64,000 bases of DNA from Candidatus Aminicenantes bacterium UBA2190 (lineage in GTDB: Bacteria > Acidobacteriota > Aminicenantia > UBA2199). Where the stretch lies: positions 107,626 through 171,625 of the forward strand of contig DCVK01000054.1 in assembly GCA_002335385.1 (NCBI GenBank), read 5' to 3'. Each line of letters opens with the position of its first letter. Position 1 is the stretch's first letter. A program made the position numbers and the translations under genes. This document shows positions 8,330-15,547 of this stretch, piece after piece. The notes under the pieces are model-generated. The model had not been told where the DNA came from and made no database searches. It saw only the letters and a program-made list of their open reading frames with translations.

Positions 8330-9580
8330 TCATATTTTCATGGTCTGTCCCTGATCGATTCGTGGTGTCTGGCCGGGTTCGGCCAATCCTCGGCTGACCC
8401 GGTGCCATAAGCCGCCGATGATCACCACCAGCAGCGGGTGCAGGCGCAGCGGCAGGGTGCCGGCGGCCAGGGCGGCCAGGCTGAGCAGTGCCGACGCCGC
8501 CCCCTTGGTGGCGCGGTAGATCAGGGCGTCAATGGTCAGCTTGGCGCGGTAGCGGGCGCTGAACGGCAGCGGGATGTAGAGTACTTCCTTGGCGGCGCGG
8601 AAGACGGAGTAGTCGACCGTCTTGGAGAGGAAAAAGGCCGCCCCCAGCACCGGCAGCACGGGGAAGAAGACCCCGGCCAGGGCGGCGGCGGCATACAGCA
8701 GCGGGATGGCGGCGAGGATGCGGCGCAGCGGCGCGCGGCGCAGCAGCCAGGGGCAGAGTCCCAGCTGCAGCAGGAAGGCGGCGGCGTTGACCCCGCCCCA
8801 GAAGAAGCCGAGGAAGGCGGTGCGGGGATCCTGCAGCGGCATGGCGGCCTGCAGGCTGCGGTGGAAGGCGATGTCGAAGAGGACCGCAACCGATTGCGAG
8901 GCGACGACCATCAGGGCCAGCCGCCCCAGGGTAGGATCGGAGCGGAGCAGGCCCAGGGCGAAGTAGTCGGCCAGGCGTTCGGGCTGGCGGTCGATGGCCG
9001 TCCGCTCGGGGCGTGCCAGGCGGAAAGCCCGGCGGCTGAGCAGGACCGCCACGGCGGTCAGCGCGGCGGCGGATATGGCGATCTGCTCCGAGCCGATGCG
9101 TTCCGACAGCATTCCGGTGAGCACGCCGCCCAGGACCGAGCCCAAGGTGGAAAAGGCGATGATGAAGCCGTTCCAGCGCTTGCCGTCGTCGGTCGAAAAC
9201 AGGCTGTTGATGAAGGCCCAGGACTGCTCGACGATCAGCACGATGTAGGCCTGGGCGAAGACGTAGAGCACGAAGGCGCTGCCGGGCACCTGGTGGCGGG
9301 CGCCGGCGGCGGCGGCCGCCAGCACCAGCCCCGATGCAAGCAGTGTGATGGAGTAGGTGGCGGAGGGGCCGAACCGGCGCAGCAGCCAGCTGACTGCGAA
9401 GGTGAGGACGACCATGGCCAGCGGCACCAGCATCAGCGCCTCGGGCAGCCGGGCGGCCCCGTGCTGGGTCAGGAACACCGACGAGGCGGCCGAGCGCACC
9501 ATCTCGTAGCCCATCAGGGCCAGGGTGGCGGCTGCGGTGATGGTCATCACCGCGGGCAGGAGCTTGGGGCGCGGGGGCAT
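8330..9580 (-). CDS. NTT-type (ATP/ADP antiporter family) or MFS-like membrane transporter
   Basis: A 416-residue protein with about 11-12 hydrophobic helices. The segment TVDYSVFRAAKEVLYIPL followed by RYRAKLTIDALIYRATKG matches the Npt1/Npt2 nucleotide-transporter family, where the second half carries KE.LY.P and K..iD. The family includes ATP/ADP exchangers of intracellular bacteria, but many free-living bacteria have homologues of unknown substrate, so energy parasitism should not be inferred. ATG 9580 has no ribosome binding site; an extended -10 (TGCTACAAT) ends 6 bases before it, so the mRNA is probably leaderless. Confidence 0.75.
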   Translation of the reverse strand: MPPRPKLLPAVMTITAAATLALMGYEMVRSAASSVFLTQHGAARLPEALMLVPLAMVVLTFAVSWLLRRFGPSATYSITLLASGLVLAAAAAGARHQVPGSAFVLYVFAQAYIVLIVEQSWAFINSLFSTDDGKRWNGFIIAFSTLGSVLGGVLTGMLSERIGSEQIAISAAALTAVAVLLSRRAFRLARPERTAIDRQPERLADYFALGLLRSDPTLGRLALMVVASQSVAVLFDIAFHRSLQAAMPLQDPRTAFLGFFWGGVNAAAFLLQLGLCPWLLRRAPLRRILAAIPLLYAAAALAGVFFPVLPVLGAAFFLSKTVDYSVFRAAKEVLYIPLPFSARYRAKLTIDALIYRATKGAASALLSLAALAAGTLPLRLHPLLVVIIGGLWHRVSRGLAEPGQTPRIDQGQTMKI

Positions 9581-9586
9581 TGGCCT

Positions 9587-9595
9587 ATTGTAGCA
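9587..9595 (-). promoter_or_regulatory. Extended -10, leaderless promoter of the NTT-type transporter
   Basis: Minus strand TGCTACAAT; the last base is followed by 6 bases and then ATG 9580. Transcription would begin at or next to the start codon. Confidence 0.6.
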
Positions 9596-9799
9596 CAGAC
9601 GCAGATCGAGCTGAGAAAAGAGAAGGGAAGAAAAAGGTAAAAGGGGAGGGCGTTAAGCGGACCGGAGGCCCGGGGAAGAGAGGGAAGCAAAAGTGAAAAA
9701 ACCGGAAGTGGAAAAGAAGGCGCTTGACATGGCCGGGGCAACGGGGTAATGATGAACGGGTCTGCTAAAGAACGCCAAGATCAGGGGGGGGGCCGGGAC

Positions 9800-9976
9800 A
9801 TGAATCGAAACGCTCTTCGCTTTTTCGCGCTCAGTATCGTCTTTCTGGGCGTCGCGGTCGTCTTTTACGCCCAGGGCGGAGTGCTGCTGGGGAGGTTCCT
9901 GCTGTTTTTCACCAGCGGCATGGCTTGCGGCGTCAACCTGGCCCAGGGGGTCATCAGCTTGAGGAGAGTGAAGTAG
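9800..9976 (+). CDS. Small membrane protein (58 residues)
   Basis: MNRNALRFFALSIVFLGVAVVFYAQGG..., with two hydrophobic segments (about residues 7-24 and 28-48) separated by GG, and a basic end (LRRVK). An upstream ATG at 9749 in the same frame would add a hydrophilic stretch with no membrane logic; ATG 9800 follows a G-rich tract that can serve as ribosome site. It is followed after 9 bases by another tiny membrane protein gene, so the pair is probably one operon. TTGACA at 9724 may be a -35 box. The function is unknown. Confidence 0.6.
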   Translation: MNRNALRFFALSIVFLGVAVVFYAQGGVLLGRFLLFFTSGMACGVNLAQGVISLRRVK

Positions 9977-9985
9977 GAGAGGAAA

Positions 9986-10114
9986 ATGAGCAAGATTCTG
10001 AGGGCCATCGCGGCCGGCTGGGGCGCGAAGAAACTGGGCGGCGGCTGCATCTCGACCATCATCGTCTTCATTTTTCTGTGGTGGCTGCTGAGCCATTTCG
10101 GCATCTTCAAATAG
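9986..10114 (+). CDS. Small membrane protein (42 residues)
   Basis: A short open frame: ATG at 9986, TAG at 10112-10114. The product begins MSKILRAIAAGWGAKKLGGG, a basic amphipathic start, and continues with one hydrophobic helix (CISTIIVFIFLWWLLSHFGIF) and a final Lys. AGGAGAGG lies 4-11 bases upstream, overlapping the end of the preceding small gene. The arrangement (two tiny membrane proteins, 9 bases apart, each with a ribosome site) argues that it is real. It could be a membrane-stress or toxin-like peptide, or a subunit of a membrane complex; no family is recognised. Confidence 0.6.
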   Translation: MSKILRAIAAGWGAKKLGGGCISTIIVFIFLWWLLSHFGIFK

Positions 10115-10168
10115 TCCCCGCCTCCCGAAGGAGAGCATCCCCGGGTGGCGAGGGGACCGGGCGAGCGG

Positions 10169-10197
10169 TTGACGTTGCCGGGCTGTTTCTGTATGAT
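10169..10197 (+). promoter_or_regulatory. Sigma-70-type promoter of the repeat-protein gene
   Basis: TTGACG (10169-10174), 17 bases, TATGAT (10192-10197). A leader of about 60 bases follows, with GGAGGG before ATG 10265. Confidence 0.65.
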
Positions 10198-10264
10198 AAC
10201 CGCAGGAGTGGATTGTGCCCGCAGGAAGGGAGAACCGTCCAATCCATTTATAAGGAGGGTGAAA

Positions 10265-11362
10265 ATGAACAAGCGAAAAAAATGGTCCATCATGTGCTTC
10301 ATCCTGGCCCTGGCTTTTTCCGCCTACGGCTTGCCGGGCCAAAGCTCGGGCGACCGGGGGCTGAAGCTCCCCTATCTGGCAGGCGCGTGGACAAGCTCCG
10401 GGCTGGCGGCAGCCATCGCCCAGGACGTCAGCGGCAACCTCGTGTTCACCAATGAGCGCGGCAACAGTTCCAAGGGGCGGTTCATCGACGCCGGAACGGT
10501 CATCGCCTCCGCATGGGAAGGCGGCCTTATCGGCGTGCTGCAGGACGGCAATTCCACCATCCGCTGGGCCAACGGCACTGCCTGGTACCGGCAGCAGGAC
10601 GCCGGCAGGCGGGTTGCGACCACCGCGGTCACGGACGGGGAGTTCCTGCATGCACCGGGCGGCGTGTGGGAAAGGACGCACAGCGGCGATATGCTCAACT
10701 ACATCACGTGGGACGGCAGCCAGTGGAGCGCCAAGCTTCACGGCAACGGCTTTCTGCTCGCCCCCGACGGCGACTGGAACAAGGCCTACGCCGATGCCGT
10801 CCTCAACTACGTCGCCTGGGACGGCACGAAGTGGGCGGCGAAGATTCACAGCGGCGGCTTCCTCCATGCCCCGAACGGTGACTGGAGCCGGGCGCAGGCG
10901 AACGCCGTGATCAGCTACTTCACCTGGGCCAAGACCAAATGGAGCTCCAAGATCGTTCAGGCCGAGACGGCGAAGGCTGCCGTCGTGACTACCCCGCCGG
11001 TCGGCTCAGGCCAGAAGTTCCTGCATGCCCCGGAAGGGGACTGGAGCCGGGCCCATCCCGACGAAGAACTCAAGTACATCGCCTGGGACGACACGAAGTG
11101 GATCGCCAAGCTTCATGGCAACGGCTTCCTGCTTGCCCCGAACGGCAACTGGAGCAAGGCGCGCGTCGATGCCGTTCTCAATTACGTCTCGTGGGACGGC
11201 ACGAAGTGGTCGGCGAAGGTGCTGGACAACAACTTCGTGAATGCCCCGAAAGGGGACTGGAGCCGCAGGCGCCCCGGCAGCCACATCCAGTATGTCACGT
11301 GGAACAAGACCAAGTGGACCGCCAAGGTCAGGGAGGGTCTGCGCGGCAGAAAAACCGACTGA
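10265..11362 (+). CDS. Secreted protein with six tandem 36-residue repeats
   Basis: A 365-residue protein. A Sec signal peptide covers residues 1-25 (MNKRKKWSIMCFILALAFSAYG). Residues 30-115 form a unique domain with GAWTSSGLAA and IRWANGTAWYR. From about residue 125 to the end there are six copies of a unit F-L-x-A-P-x-G-D-W-x-x-A/R, then LNYVxWDGTKW, then xAKxHGNG. Copies 1, 2, 4 and 5 are most alike; a linker with VVTTPPVGSG separates copies 3 and 4. Each unit has invariant Trp residues in GDW, xTW/AWD and TKW, so a repeated beta structure (propeller, solenoid or lectin-like) is likely. ATG 10265 follows GGAGGGTGAAA; the frame's upstream extension is ignored. I do not recognise the family. 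Confidence 0.75.
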   Translation: MNKRKKWSIMCFILALAFSAYGLPGQSSGDRGLKLPYLAGAWTSSGLAAAIAQDVSGNLVFTNERGNSSKGRFIDAGTVIASAWEGGLIGVLQDGNSTIRWANGTAWYRQQDAGRRVATTAVTDGEFLHAPGGVWERTHSGDMLNYITWDGSQWSAKLHGNGFLLAPDGDWNKAYADAVLNYVAWDGTKWAAKIHSGGFLHAPNGDWSRAQANAVISYFTWAKTKWSSKIVQAETAKAAVVTTPPVGSGQKFLHAPEGDWSRAHPDEELKYIAWDDTKWIAKLHGNGFLLAPNGNWSKARVDAVLNYVSWDGTKWSAKVLDNNFVNAPKGDWSRRRPGSHIQYVTWNKTKWTAKVREGLRGRKTD

Positions 11363-11660
11363 AGGGCGCGCCGGCGGGTACCTGGCCCCGGCACGGTTCG
11401 CCGAGCGCCGCGGTGGTGTTGTCCCGCGTTTCCACCACCGCCACGCCCTCGCTGACCTCATCCGCTCGCGGACCTTTTTCCCGGCCGGCGCCATGGCTTG
11501 AACAGGGGATGCGGCGACAACAGGGAAATATTTGGGGAAACGGGAAAGGCGGCGGAAACCCGGATGATGGAGAGGGAAAAGGCGAGGTTCAGCGTTCATG
11601 CCGTTAAAGCTTGAACGCCCGGGGCGCCTGCGGTAAGATACGGCAGAGGAGACCCGAACC
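11363..11660. other. 298-base intergenic gap without a recognisable gene
   Basis: The first half is GC-rich and the second half purine-rich, with GGGAAA words. The promoter of the GAF gene lies at its end. I see no terminator or RNA gene in it. Confidence 0.5.
11611..11639 (+). promoter_or_regulatory. Sigma-70-type promoter of the GAF/EEP gene pair
   Basis: TTGAAC (11611-11616), 17 bases, TAAGAT (11634-11639); the short leader carries GAGGAGA before ATG 11661. Confidence 0.65.
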
Positions 11661-12194
11661 ATGAACGACGTCAATGCCCTGATCGAGGAATTGCGCACGC
11701 TGATCACCACCTCCGACTTCTCCGCCGAAGAGCGTTTCCAGGTGGCGGTGCAGCGCCTGGCCGGTTTCCTGGCCGGCACCTTCGGCGTCGAGCAGGCCGA
11801 AGTGGCCATCTTGTGGAACCGCGGCAATTCCCTGTCCTTTCTCTGGCCCGATTTTTTGGCCGAGGCCAAGGAACTGTCGGTCAAGTCGAAACTGCCCATT
11901 GCCGCCCAAATCTTCCGCAGCGGCAATTCGTTCCTCGACAACCGCCTTTCGCAGCGGGAGCACATGGTCGAGTACGAGTTCGTCAAGGAGGCGGACGGGG
12001 AATCGCGCCGGATCTGGAAGATGATGGCGGCCGCCATCACGGTCGACGGCCAGCGTTTGGGCGTGGTGCAGATATCGCGCAAGCGCAGCGCCTTCAGCGA
12101 GCCGGGGCCCGATTTCACCCCCGGTGACCTCGAGCTGCTGGAGAGGCTGGCCGCCCGCCTGGGGCCGAGCCTGCAGGCGGTCGTGCCGTTTTGA
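11661..12194 (+). CDS. GAF-domain protein
   Basis: A 177-residue cytoplasmic protein that is essentially one GAF domain. It opens with a helix (NDVNALIEELRTLITTS), then LAGFLAGTFGVEQAEVAILW, KLPIAAQIFRSGNSFLDN and MMAAAITVDGQRLGVVQISRK, and closes with the helix DLELLERLAARLGPSL. Such stand-alone GAF proteins bind small ligands or serve as redox sensors; no Cys triad for methionine sulfoxide reduction is seen. The stop overlaps the TTG start of the next gene, so the two products are likely made in a fixed ratio. The start has a clear ribosome site (GAGGAGA). Confidence 0.75.
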   Translation: MNDVNALIEELRTLITTSDFSAEERFQVAVQRLAGFLAGTFGVEQAEVAILWNRGNSLSFLWPDFLAEAKELSVKSKLPIAAQIFRSGNSFLDNRLSQREHMVEYEFVKEADGESRRIWKMMAAAITVDGQRLGVVQISRKRSAFSEPGPDFTPGDLELLERLAARLGPSLQAVVPF

Positions 12195-13285
12195 AGGCAG
12201 ACCCGTCGTCCGCCGATTCTACCCTGCTGGCCAAGTTGCTGACCGTCGCGCTGCTGGCCGCCGGCCTGCTGCTGTCGACCGTCGTGCTCTACCTGGCGTT
12301 CATGACCGCGACCGACTTCAGGCCCCCGGCGCTGCTGGAGCTGGAGATCCGGAACAACACCGCGGCCATACTGGGGAAGGGGACGCCGTTCTCCGTCCTC
12401 AGCTTCAACATCGGCTACTGCGGCATGGACGCCGGCGCCGATTTCTTCATGGACGGCGGCCGGGGTTCGCGCTCCGCCAGCCTGCAGCAGACGCAAACCA
12501 ATCTGCGACGCATCGCCGCTTTCCTGGCCGCGGAGCCGGCCGATCTGGTGCTGCTGCAGGAGGTGGACCGCAGGGCTTCGCGCAGCTACCGGGTCGACGA
12601 ACTGGATGAGCTGGAGAAACGCCTGGCCGGCCATGGAGGCATCTTTGCCTTGAACTATAAGGTACCTTGGGTGCCGGTGCCCCTGGCCAGGCCCATGGGG
12701 GCGGTAGAGAGCGGCCTGCTCACGTTTTCCCGCTTGCGCGTGAACTCGGCGCGGCGTTTTCGACTGCCGGGAAAAGAGGCCTGGCCGCGGCAGTTGGCCG
12801 AGTTGGACCGCTGCGTGAGCGAATGCCGGTTGCCGCTGAAGGAAGGCGGCGAATTGGTTCTGTTCAACCTGCACCTGTCCGCCTTCGATCGCGGCGGCAG
12901 GATCCGCCGGCAGCAGCTGACCTGGCTGCGGGAGCGTCTGCTGGCGGAATACAAGAACGGCAGCCACGTGATCGCCGGCGGCGACTGGAACCATGGGCTG
13001 CCGGGCAGCGATCCCGAACGGTTCCCGGCGACCATGGCTCCCTCCGCCTGGTACATGGCGCTGCCGCCCGGCTTCACGCCGCCGGGATTCGTCTGGGCGC
13101 TGGACCCGACCCGGCCCACGGTGCGGGCCAGCTCCACCCCCTACCGGCCGGGAGAAAACTTCGTCGCGGTCATCGACGGCTTCCTGGTGTCGGACAATGT
13201 CGCGGTGCGACAGGTGTCGGTTCGCGACCTGGATTTCGCCAACAGCGACCATAACCCGGTCCGGGCGGTTTTTTTATTGAAATAA
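12191..13285 (+). CDS. Membrane-anchored endonuclease/exonuclease/phosphatase family protein
   Basis: A 364-residue protein. A hydrophobic N-terminal anchor (about residues 12-38, LLTVALLAAGLLLSTVVLYL) is followed by the catalytic domain. Family motifs seen in order: SVLSFNIGYCGM, LVLLQEVD (metal-binding Glu), FNLHLSAFDRG (catalytic His region), GGDWNHG (Asp/Asn) and NSDHNPV (Asp-His). All main active-site residues are present, so it is probably an active phosphodiesterase or nuclease facing the periplasm or cell surface. The start is TTG 12191, overlapping the TGA of the GAF gene; the anchor begins soon after, which supports it. Confidence 0.8.
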   Translation: MKADPSSADSTLLAKLLTVALLAAGLLLSTVVLYLAFMTATDFRPPALLELEIRNNTAAILGKGTPFSVLSFNIGYCGMDAGADFFMDGGRGSRSASLQQTQTNLRRIAAFLAAEPADLVLLQEVDRRASRSYRVDELDELEKRLAGHGGIFALNYKVPWVPVPLARPMGAVESGLLTFSRLRVNSARRFRLPGKEAWPRQLAELDRCVSECRLPLKEGGELVLFNLHLSAFDRGGRIRRQQLTWLRERLLAEYKNGSHVIAGGDWNHGLPGSDPERFPATMAPSAWYMALPPGFTPPGFVWALDPTRPTVRASSTPYRPGENFVAVIDGFLVSDNVAVRQVSVRDLDFANSDHNPVRAVFLLK

Positions 13286-13320
13286 GTCAGATAATGACTG
13301 AACTCGGCAGTTGGTTGGAC

Positions 13321-13483
13321 GTCCAGTGAAAAATGAAAGGCAAAAGTGAACGTGTCCAGCCGCAGTACGGCATGAAAACCTCAACAGCTAGCGAAAAGCA
13401 AACTTGTTTTCCGTTTGCAGGGAAGACGTCCGATCTCTGACCGCCCCCGTTCACTTTCCTGGCGCCTTTTCTTCCTTCTTCCC
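13321..13483. repeat. Inverted word-repeat element between the EEP and SPFH genes
   Basis: Left arm around 13328-13351 (GAAAAATGAAAGGCAAAAG then TGAACG) and right arm around 13448-13474, the reverse complement with an insertion (CGTTCACTTTCC...GCCTTTTC). The two genes converge here. The architecture resembles the word-repeat elements at 22.4, 25.9, 39.4, 44.0, 45.0, 50.9 and 52.4 kb, though the match is weaker. Confidence 0.45.
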
Positions 13484-13490
13484 TGCTCAC

Positions 13491-14363
13491 TTACTTCTTG
13501 ACCGGCACCATCCCGGCCATCTCGCCGATGACGTTGACCAGGTCGGAGCCCAGGGGGACGACGATCTTGGCGTTGTCCTTCAGCGAGGCCTCGAGAGCCT
13601 GCAGCTTCTTCAGCAGCTGGGCGTTGCCGACGAAGTACTGGTTGGCCGCCTCGTTGACCAGCTTGATCGCCTGGGCCTCGCCTTCCGCGGCCAGGATCGC
13701 CGCCTGACGGACACCTTCCGCCTTTTTGATCTCCGCCCTTTTCTGGCCGTCGGCCGCCGTCTCGGTGGCCGTGGCGAAGTCGATGGCGGCGATCTTCTCG
13801 TTCTCGGCCTTGACCACCTTGTTCATCGTCTCCTGGACGTCCTTGGGCGGGTCGATCTCCTTGAGCTCGGTGCGCACGATATCGATGCCCCAGCTGGCCG
13901 TTTCCGAGCACAGTGTCTTGAGCAGGTCGGAATTGATGCGGCTGCGTTCGGAGTTGGCCGACTTCAGGGTCATGGTGCCGATGATGTTGCGCAGGGTGGT
14001 GCGGGCCAGGTTGACGATCTGGTACTGGTAGTTGTTGACGTTGTACTGCGATCGCTTGACGCTCTCCTCGTCCATCTTGACCTTGAAATAGACCTGGGCG
14101 TCGACGCGGGCGTTCAGGTTGTCGTTGGTGATGATCTCCTGCGGCAGGGCGTCGACCATCTGCTCGGTGGTGTTCACCTGGAACATGCGGTCGATGACCG
14201 GGATGATCCAGTTGAAGCCGGCGTGGGCGAAGCGCTTGTATTTCCCCAGCCGCTCGACCAGCCCGCGGTGGGTGGGGCGGACGATCCGTATCCCCGAAAA
14301 AAACAGGACGACGATAAAAATGACCAATACGACCAGCAGTCCCGTCATGTTGAATTCATTCAT
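13491..14363 (-). CDS. SPFH/band 7 membrane protein (stomatin/paraslipin type)
   Basis: A 290-residue protein: an N-terminal membrane helix (MTGLLVVLVIFIVVLFFSG), then the SPFH domain starting IVRPTHRGLVERLGKYKR, with GFNWIIPVIDRM and the conserved ARTTLRNIIGTMTL and ELKEIDPPKDVQETM. The C-terminus has a helical Ala/Glu-rich part (AAILAAEGEAQAIKLVNEAA), as in paraslipins (Qmc-like). Such proteins form membrane rafts or assist proteases. No NfeD gene is adjacent. ATG 14363 is preceded by GGAGGG; the frame's upstream extension is not needed. Pairing with the slipin at the left edge is not implied. Confidence 0.88.
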   Translation of the reverse strand: MNEFNMTGLLVVLVIFIVVLFFSGIRIVRPTHRGLVERLGKYKRFAHAGFNWIIPVIDRMFQVNTTEQMVDALPQEIITNDNLNARVDAQVYFKVKMDEESVKRSQYNVNNYQYQIVNLARTTLRNIIGTMTLKSANSERSRINSDLLKTLCSETASWGIDIVRTELKEIDPPKDVQETMNKVVKAENEKIAAIDFATATETAADGQKRAEIKKAEGVRQAAILAAEGEAQAIKLVNEAANQYFVGNAQLLKKLQALEASLKDNAKIVVPLGSDLVNVIGEMAGMVPVKK

Positions 14364-14486
14364 TTTTGCTTCCCTCCAGCGATCATGAACCCGCTTATAA
14401 AGCAGCGGGCGCAAAATGTCAAATTCCTTGCCGGCCCGTTGCCGATTGCCTTGCATGCAATTATGAAGCCATGCGCTGCCTGAAGA

Positions 14487-14515
14487 TTGCATTTCCCGGT
14501 GATTGCTCCTACAAT
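14487..14515 (+). promoter_or_regulatory. Leaderless-type promoter of the 274-residue secreted protein
   Basis: TTGCAT (14487-14492), 17 bases, TACAAT (14510-14515), then 6 bases and ATG 14522. No ribosome binding site precedes the ATG, consistent with a leaderless mRNA. Confidence 0.55.
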
Positions 14516-14521
14516 TTCATC

Positions 14522-15346
14522 ATGAAAAAGATGAACTCAGGCAGGGCATGTTGGCTGATCCTCGTCCTCTCCGTCCTGTGCCTGGCGGCATCCGCCCACA
14601 GCCGGCCAGCGGATGAGAGCGGCCCGGCGAACGGGGAGCTTGCCCGCTTCGCCGGGACCTGGACCGGGCACGGGGCAGGGGAAGAAGTGCGTTTCCGCGA
14701 CAAGAACGGGCTGCTGGTGCTGACCGTCAAGCACAAGACCGAATTCGTCTTCGAGGTCGACCCGCAGGGCAAGGTCCAGGGCGAGGGAAGCATCGAATAC
14801 AACCTGGAGCGGAACACCTCGGGCCTGGACGACCTGGTCGCCGGCGTCCATGCACTGATGGGCCTGGCCCAGGTCCCGGGCACCGGGGTGAGCGGGGCAT
14901 TCGGAGAAGCGGCGAAAAAGGTCGGCGAGGAGGCCACCAGCGTCAAGGGGGTGACCCGGATCCAGTACGACGCCCCGCACCTGAAGAACGGTCCCGAGAT
15001 CAGGCATTTCAAGTTCACGGGAACGGTGCACAAGGGATCCGTGAAGAACGCCGAGGGGCGGGAGGCAGGGACCTTCCTGATCACCCTTGATGAAGTGCTG
15101 AATTTCACCCGCATGGGCGGCGAGGCCAATAACACCCTGGTCGCCGAGTACGAGGTTAACAAGGTGAAGACCGAGGCCACCTTCCCCTGCTGGTCCCCCT
15201 TCATCGCCGGGGACGGCGTCATCCGCAAGGGGCCGGGCAGCATCCATGTCGTCGAGTTCCAGCAGCAGGGGAGCCATCGCCAGGGCAAGCGCGTCTGGGA
15301 GGAATACGGCTACGTCTGGCTGGCCAGGCAGGTGGCCGGGCAGTGA
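14522..15346 (+). CDS. Secreted protein of unknown function
   Basis: A 274-residue protein with a Sec signal peptide (MKKMNSGRACWLILVLSVLCLAASAHS). The mature part begins with LARFAGTWTGHGAGEEVRF, a pattern of lipocalin-like or calycin beta-barrels in which GTW opens the first strand, and continues as beta-rich sequence with FVFEVDPQGKVQGEGSIEY. A helical insert (LVAGVHALMGLAQV, AAKKVGEEATS) lies in the middle. I do not recognise the family. The start choice rests on the signal peptide; there is no ribosome site, but a -10 box lies 6 bases upstream. Confidence 0.65.
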   Translation: MKKMNSGRACWLILVLSVLCLAASAHSRPADESGPANGELARFAGTWTGHGAGEEVRFRDKNGLLVLTVKHKTEFVFEVDPQGKVQGEGSIEYNLERNTSGLDDLVAGVHALMGLAQVPGTGVSGAFGEAAKKVGEEATSVKGVTRIQYDAPHLKNGPEIRHFKFTGTVHKGSVKNAEGREAGTFLITLDEVLNFTRMGGEANNTLVAEYEVNKVKTEATFPCWSPFIAGDGVIRKGPGSIHVVEFQQQGSHRQGKRVWEEYGYVWLARQVAGQ

Positions 15347-15449
15347 AAAGGGGAAATAGAAAGGAACAGGCGATGGGCTAGGAGGTCAGAGGCCCGACGG
15401 TAAGGAAAAAACGATTCCGCTGTACGGCATGCGGTTTCCCGCAGCCGGC

Positions 15450-15478
15450 CAGGTAGCAACTGTGACAGCACTGAAGCG
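15450..15478. other. Intergenic motif shared with 56.48 kb
   Basis: CAGGTAGCAACTGTGACAGCA (15450-15470) agrees at 17 of 21 positions with CAGGTCGCGACTGTCACTGCA in the gap at 56478-56498. It lies in the 200-base gap between two convergent genes. It may be a binding site or a decayed repeat. Confidence 0.3.
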
Positions 15479-15547
15479 AAATATCTCGAAAATTGCCGTT
15501 ACATTCTATCGTCAACCGGTTACTCAGTTCGATTCGTTCTCGGAACC

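Noticed and set aside
8330..9580. NTT-type transporter as a sign of an energy parasite
   Set aside because: NTT homologues occur in many free-living bacteria with other substrates, and the window has a full catabolic set.
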